Part shown: positions 63,115 to 64,000 of the stretch, piece by piece
Numbering within the stretch: the first letter of the stretch is position 1
How the letters are laid out: the number at the start of each line of letters is the position of its first letter
Position numbers and translations under genes: made by a program
Notes under the pieces: generated by a model
What the model saw: the letters and a program-made list of their open reading frames with translations, nothing else
What the model was told of the DNA's origin: nothing
Databases searched by the model: none
Source: Schizochytrium sp. TIO01
Taxonomy: Eukaryota > Sar > Bigyra > Thraustochytrida > Thraustochytriidae
Length of the DNA: 64,000 bases
Reading direction: 5' to 3'
Assembly (NCBI GenBank): GCA_004764695.1
Contig: SMSO01000034.1
Span: forward strand, 451,501-515,500

Positions 63115-64000
63115 ATGAGGAGACCGAGTGCAACTCGGGGGCGCTCACGGTCCGAGCTGGTTGCTCGCTCAGAGCGACTGCGACAATTCTCGACGAACCG
63201 GCGGCGATTGGGTGCTCTTCTCGCCTTCCTATTGATTACCTTTGTGGCAACCTCCGAAGAAGGCATTCTGGGTCAGGTCAAGGCGAACGTGCAAGGCGAC
63301 ATCAACGAAAATGTCAAAGCGAATGCAAAGGCACATTCGGAATCGTCATGGCTCTCAATCTCATCTTGGTGGTCTACAGCAGAGCCAACGCAGAGACCCA
63401 CGCAGGCTCCAACATTCTTTCCAACGCCAAATCCCACGTTAAACCCGACACGGAAACCTACACATAAACCCACCGCAAAACCTACACGAACACCGACACG
63501 GAAGCCCACTCATAACCCTACGCATTATCCCACGCGGAGACCGACCTCGACCCCTACGAGGATGCCTACAGTGCCCCCCTCCTCACGAGTGAATGAGAAT
63601 TCGCAATCCACGGTGGCAACAAAAGCAGCCTCTCAGACTCCATCGAAGTTCAAGGTTTTGGTGAAACAGGTTAGTGGCCAGCCTAGTACAACTTCTAAAA
63701 ACACAACTGTAGGATTTGATAGCTCAACACATGTCTCAAGCGATTCGAACGCAGGAGCTACTCTGGACAAAACAGGCAAACTGAAATCAAACAATTCAAA
63801 GAAGTTAACCTCTCGTGCGGACAATGACCCAGTCGACTCAAACTTGGACGACATCAACAACCTCCTCGAGGAGGCAAAATTAAAACTTCGCAAACAGGGG
63901 CGTTTGCGAGGAGAACCCTTGTCGGAGAATACATCACAACTACAATCGAACGCTAAGCAACAAAATGCATCCGGCTCTGCTGAAAGTGACAGCACAAGGA
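63115..64000 (+). CDS. PTxx-repeat membrane/secreted protein, 3' end beyond window
   Basis: The frame is open from the ATG at 63115 to the last base (295 residues visible). The first in-frame stop upstream is at 63046-63048 and this is the first ATG. An arginine-rich cytosolic N-terminus (about 1-31) is followed by a short hydrophobic segment (33-46), fitting a type II signal anchor or late signal peptide. Residues 91-154 are sixteen consecutive PTxx tetrapeptides (PTRK, PTHK, PTAK, PTRT...), a mucin-like pattern common in stramenopile extracellular proteins and a likely site of O-glycosylation. The rest is serine/threonine/asparagine-rich and disordered, with one acidic-leucine helix (DDINNLLEEAKLKLRKQG). 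A cell-wall, scale or adhesive role is an inference; any catalytic domain would lie beyond the window. Confidence 0.7.
   Translation, partial: MRRPSATRGRSRSELVARSERLRQFSTNRRRLGALLAFLLITFVATSEEGILGQVKANVQGDINENVKANAKAHSESSWLSISSWWSTAEPTQRPTQAPTFFPTPNPTLNPTRKPTHKPTAKPTRTPTRKPTHNPTHYPTRRPTSTPTRMPTVPPSSRVNENSQSTVATKAASQTPSKFKVLVKQVSGQPSTTSKNTTVGFDSSTHVSSDSNAGATLDKTGKLKSNNSKKLTSRADNDPVDSNLDDINNLLEEAKLKLRKQGRLRGEPLSENTSQLQSNAKQQNASGSAESDSTR

Overview
The window looks like nuclear DNA of a protist, most likely a marine stramenopile of the thraustochytrid/labyrinthulomycete type. This is inferred from gene content and architecture, not from any marker gene. The recognisable genes are long, uninterrupted reading frames with ATG starts. 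Families are eukaryotic: kinesin-14 with a CH domain, SH3-MIT protein, membrane-anchored long-chain acyl-CoA synthetase, microsomal P450, TDA3-like oxidoreductase, and a secreted or membrane protein with PTxx repeats. Gaps between genes are kilobases long and rich in simple repeats. No tRNA, rRNA or CRISPR array could be recognised by eye.

Left edge (1-5.3 kb). This part differs from the rest. It is AT-rich and compact, with small genes on both strands. Two minus-strand genes encode signal-peptide/TM proteins with PAN/apple-like cysteine modules; one is broken by a single-base shift in a T6 tract and runs off the window. Then come a two-TM microprotein, an unknown basic-N-terminus protein with an RVxF-type motif, and a 687-residue protein. 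That protein joins a coiled coil, a PD-(D/E)XK nuclease core with a Cys/His insertion, a second Cys/His cluster and a C-terminal kinase-like domain. It is bracketed by short direct repeats upstream and a 37-41 bp tandem repeat downstream. This island is the best candidate for something undescribed (mobile, viral or effector-like).

6-26 kb is a conventional gene-rich stretch: ApaH-like phosphatase (+), P450 (-), acyl-CoA synthetase (-), CH-kinesin-14 (+), RluA-type pseudouridine synthase (-), SH3-polyQ-MIT protein (+) and DASS/SLC13 transporter 1 (-). The P450 and acyl-CoA synthetase are adjacent on the same strand and may both act on fatty acids.

26-64 kb is gene-poor. It holds a TDA3-like FAD oxidoreductase (-), a possible 68-aa membrane microprotein (+), DASS transporters 2 and 3 (-), and at the right edge the start of a PTxx-repeat membrane glycoprotein (+). 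The three DASS paralogues lie on the same strand about 15-18 kb apart, are 80-88% identical over a 140-residue block counted by hand, and share a 15-bp element 110-185 bp upstream of their ATGs. Gene-poor tracts of about 12 kb (26.3-38.4 and 44.0-56.4 kb) and 5 kb (58.2-63.1 kb) contain microsatellites and a possible Ty3/gypsy reverse-transcriptase relic near 62.2 kb.
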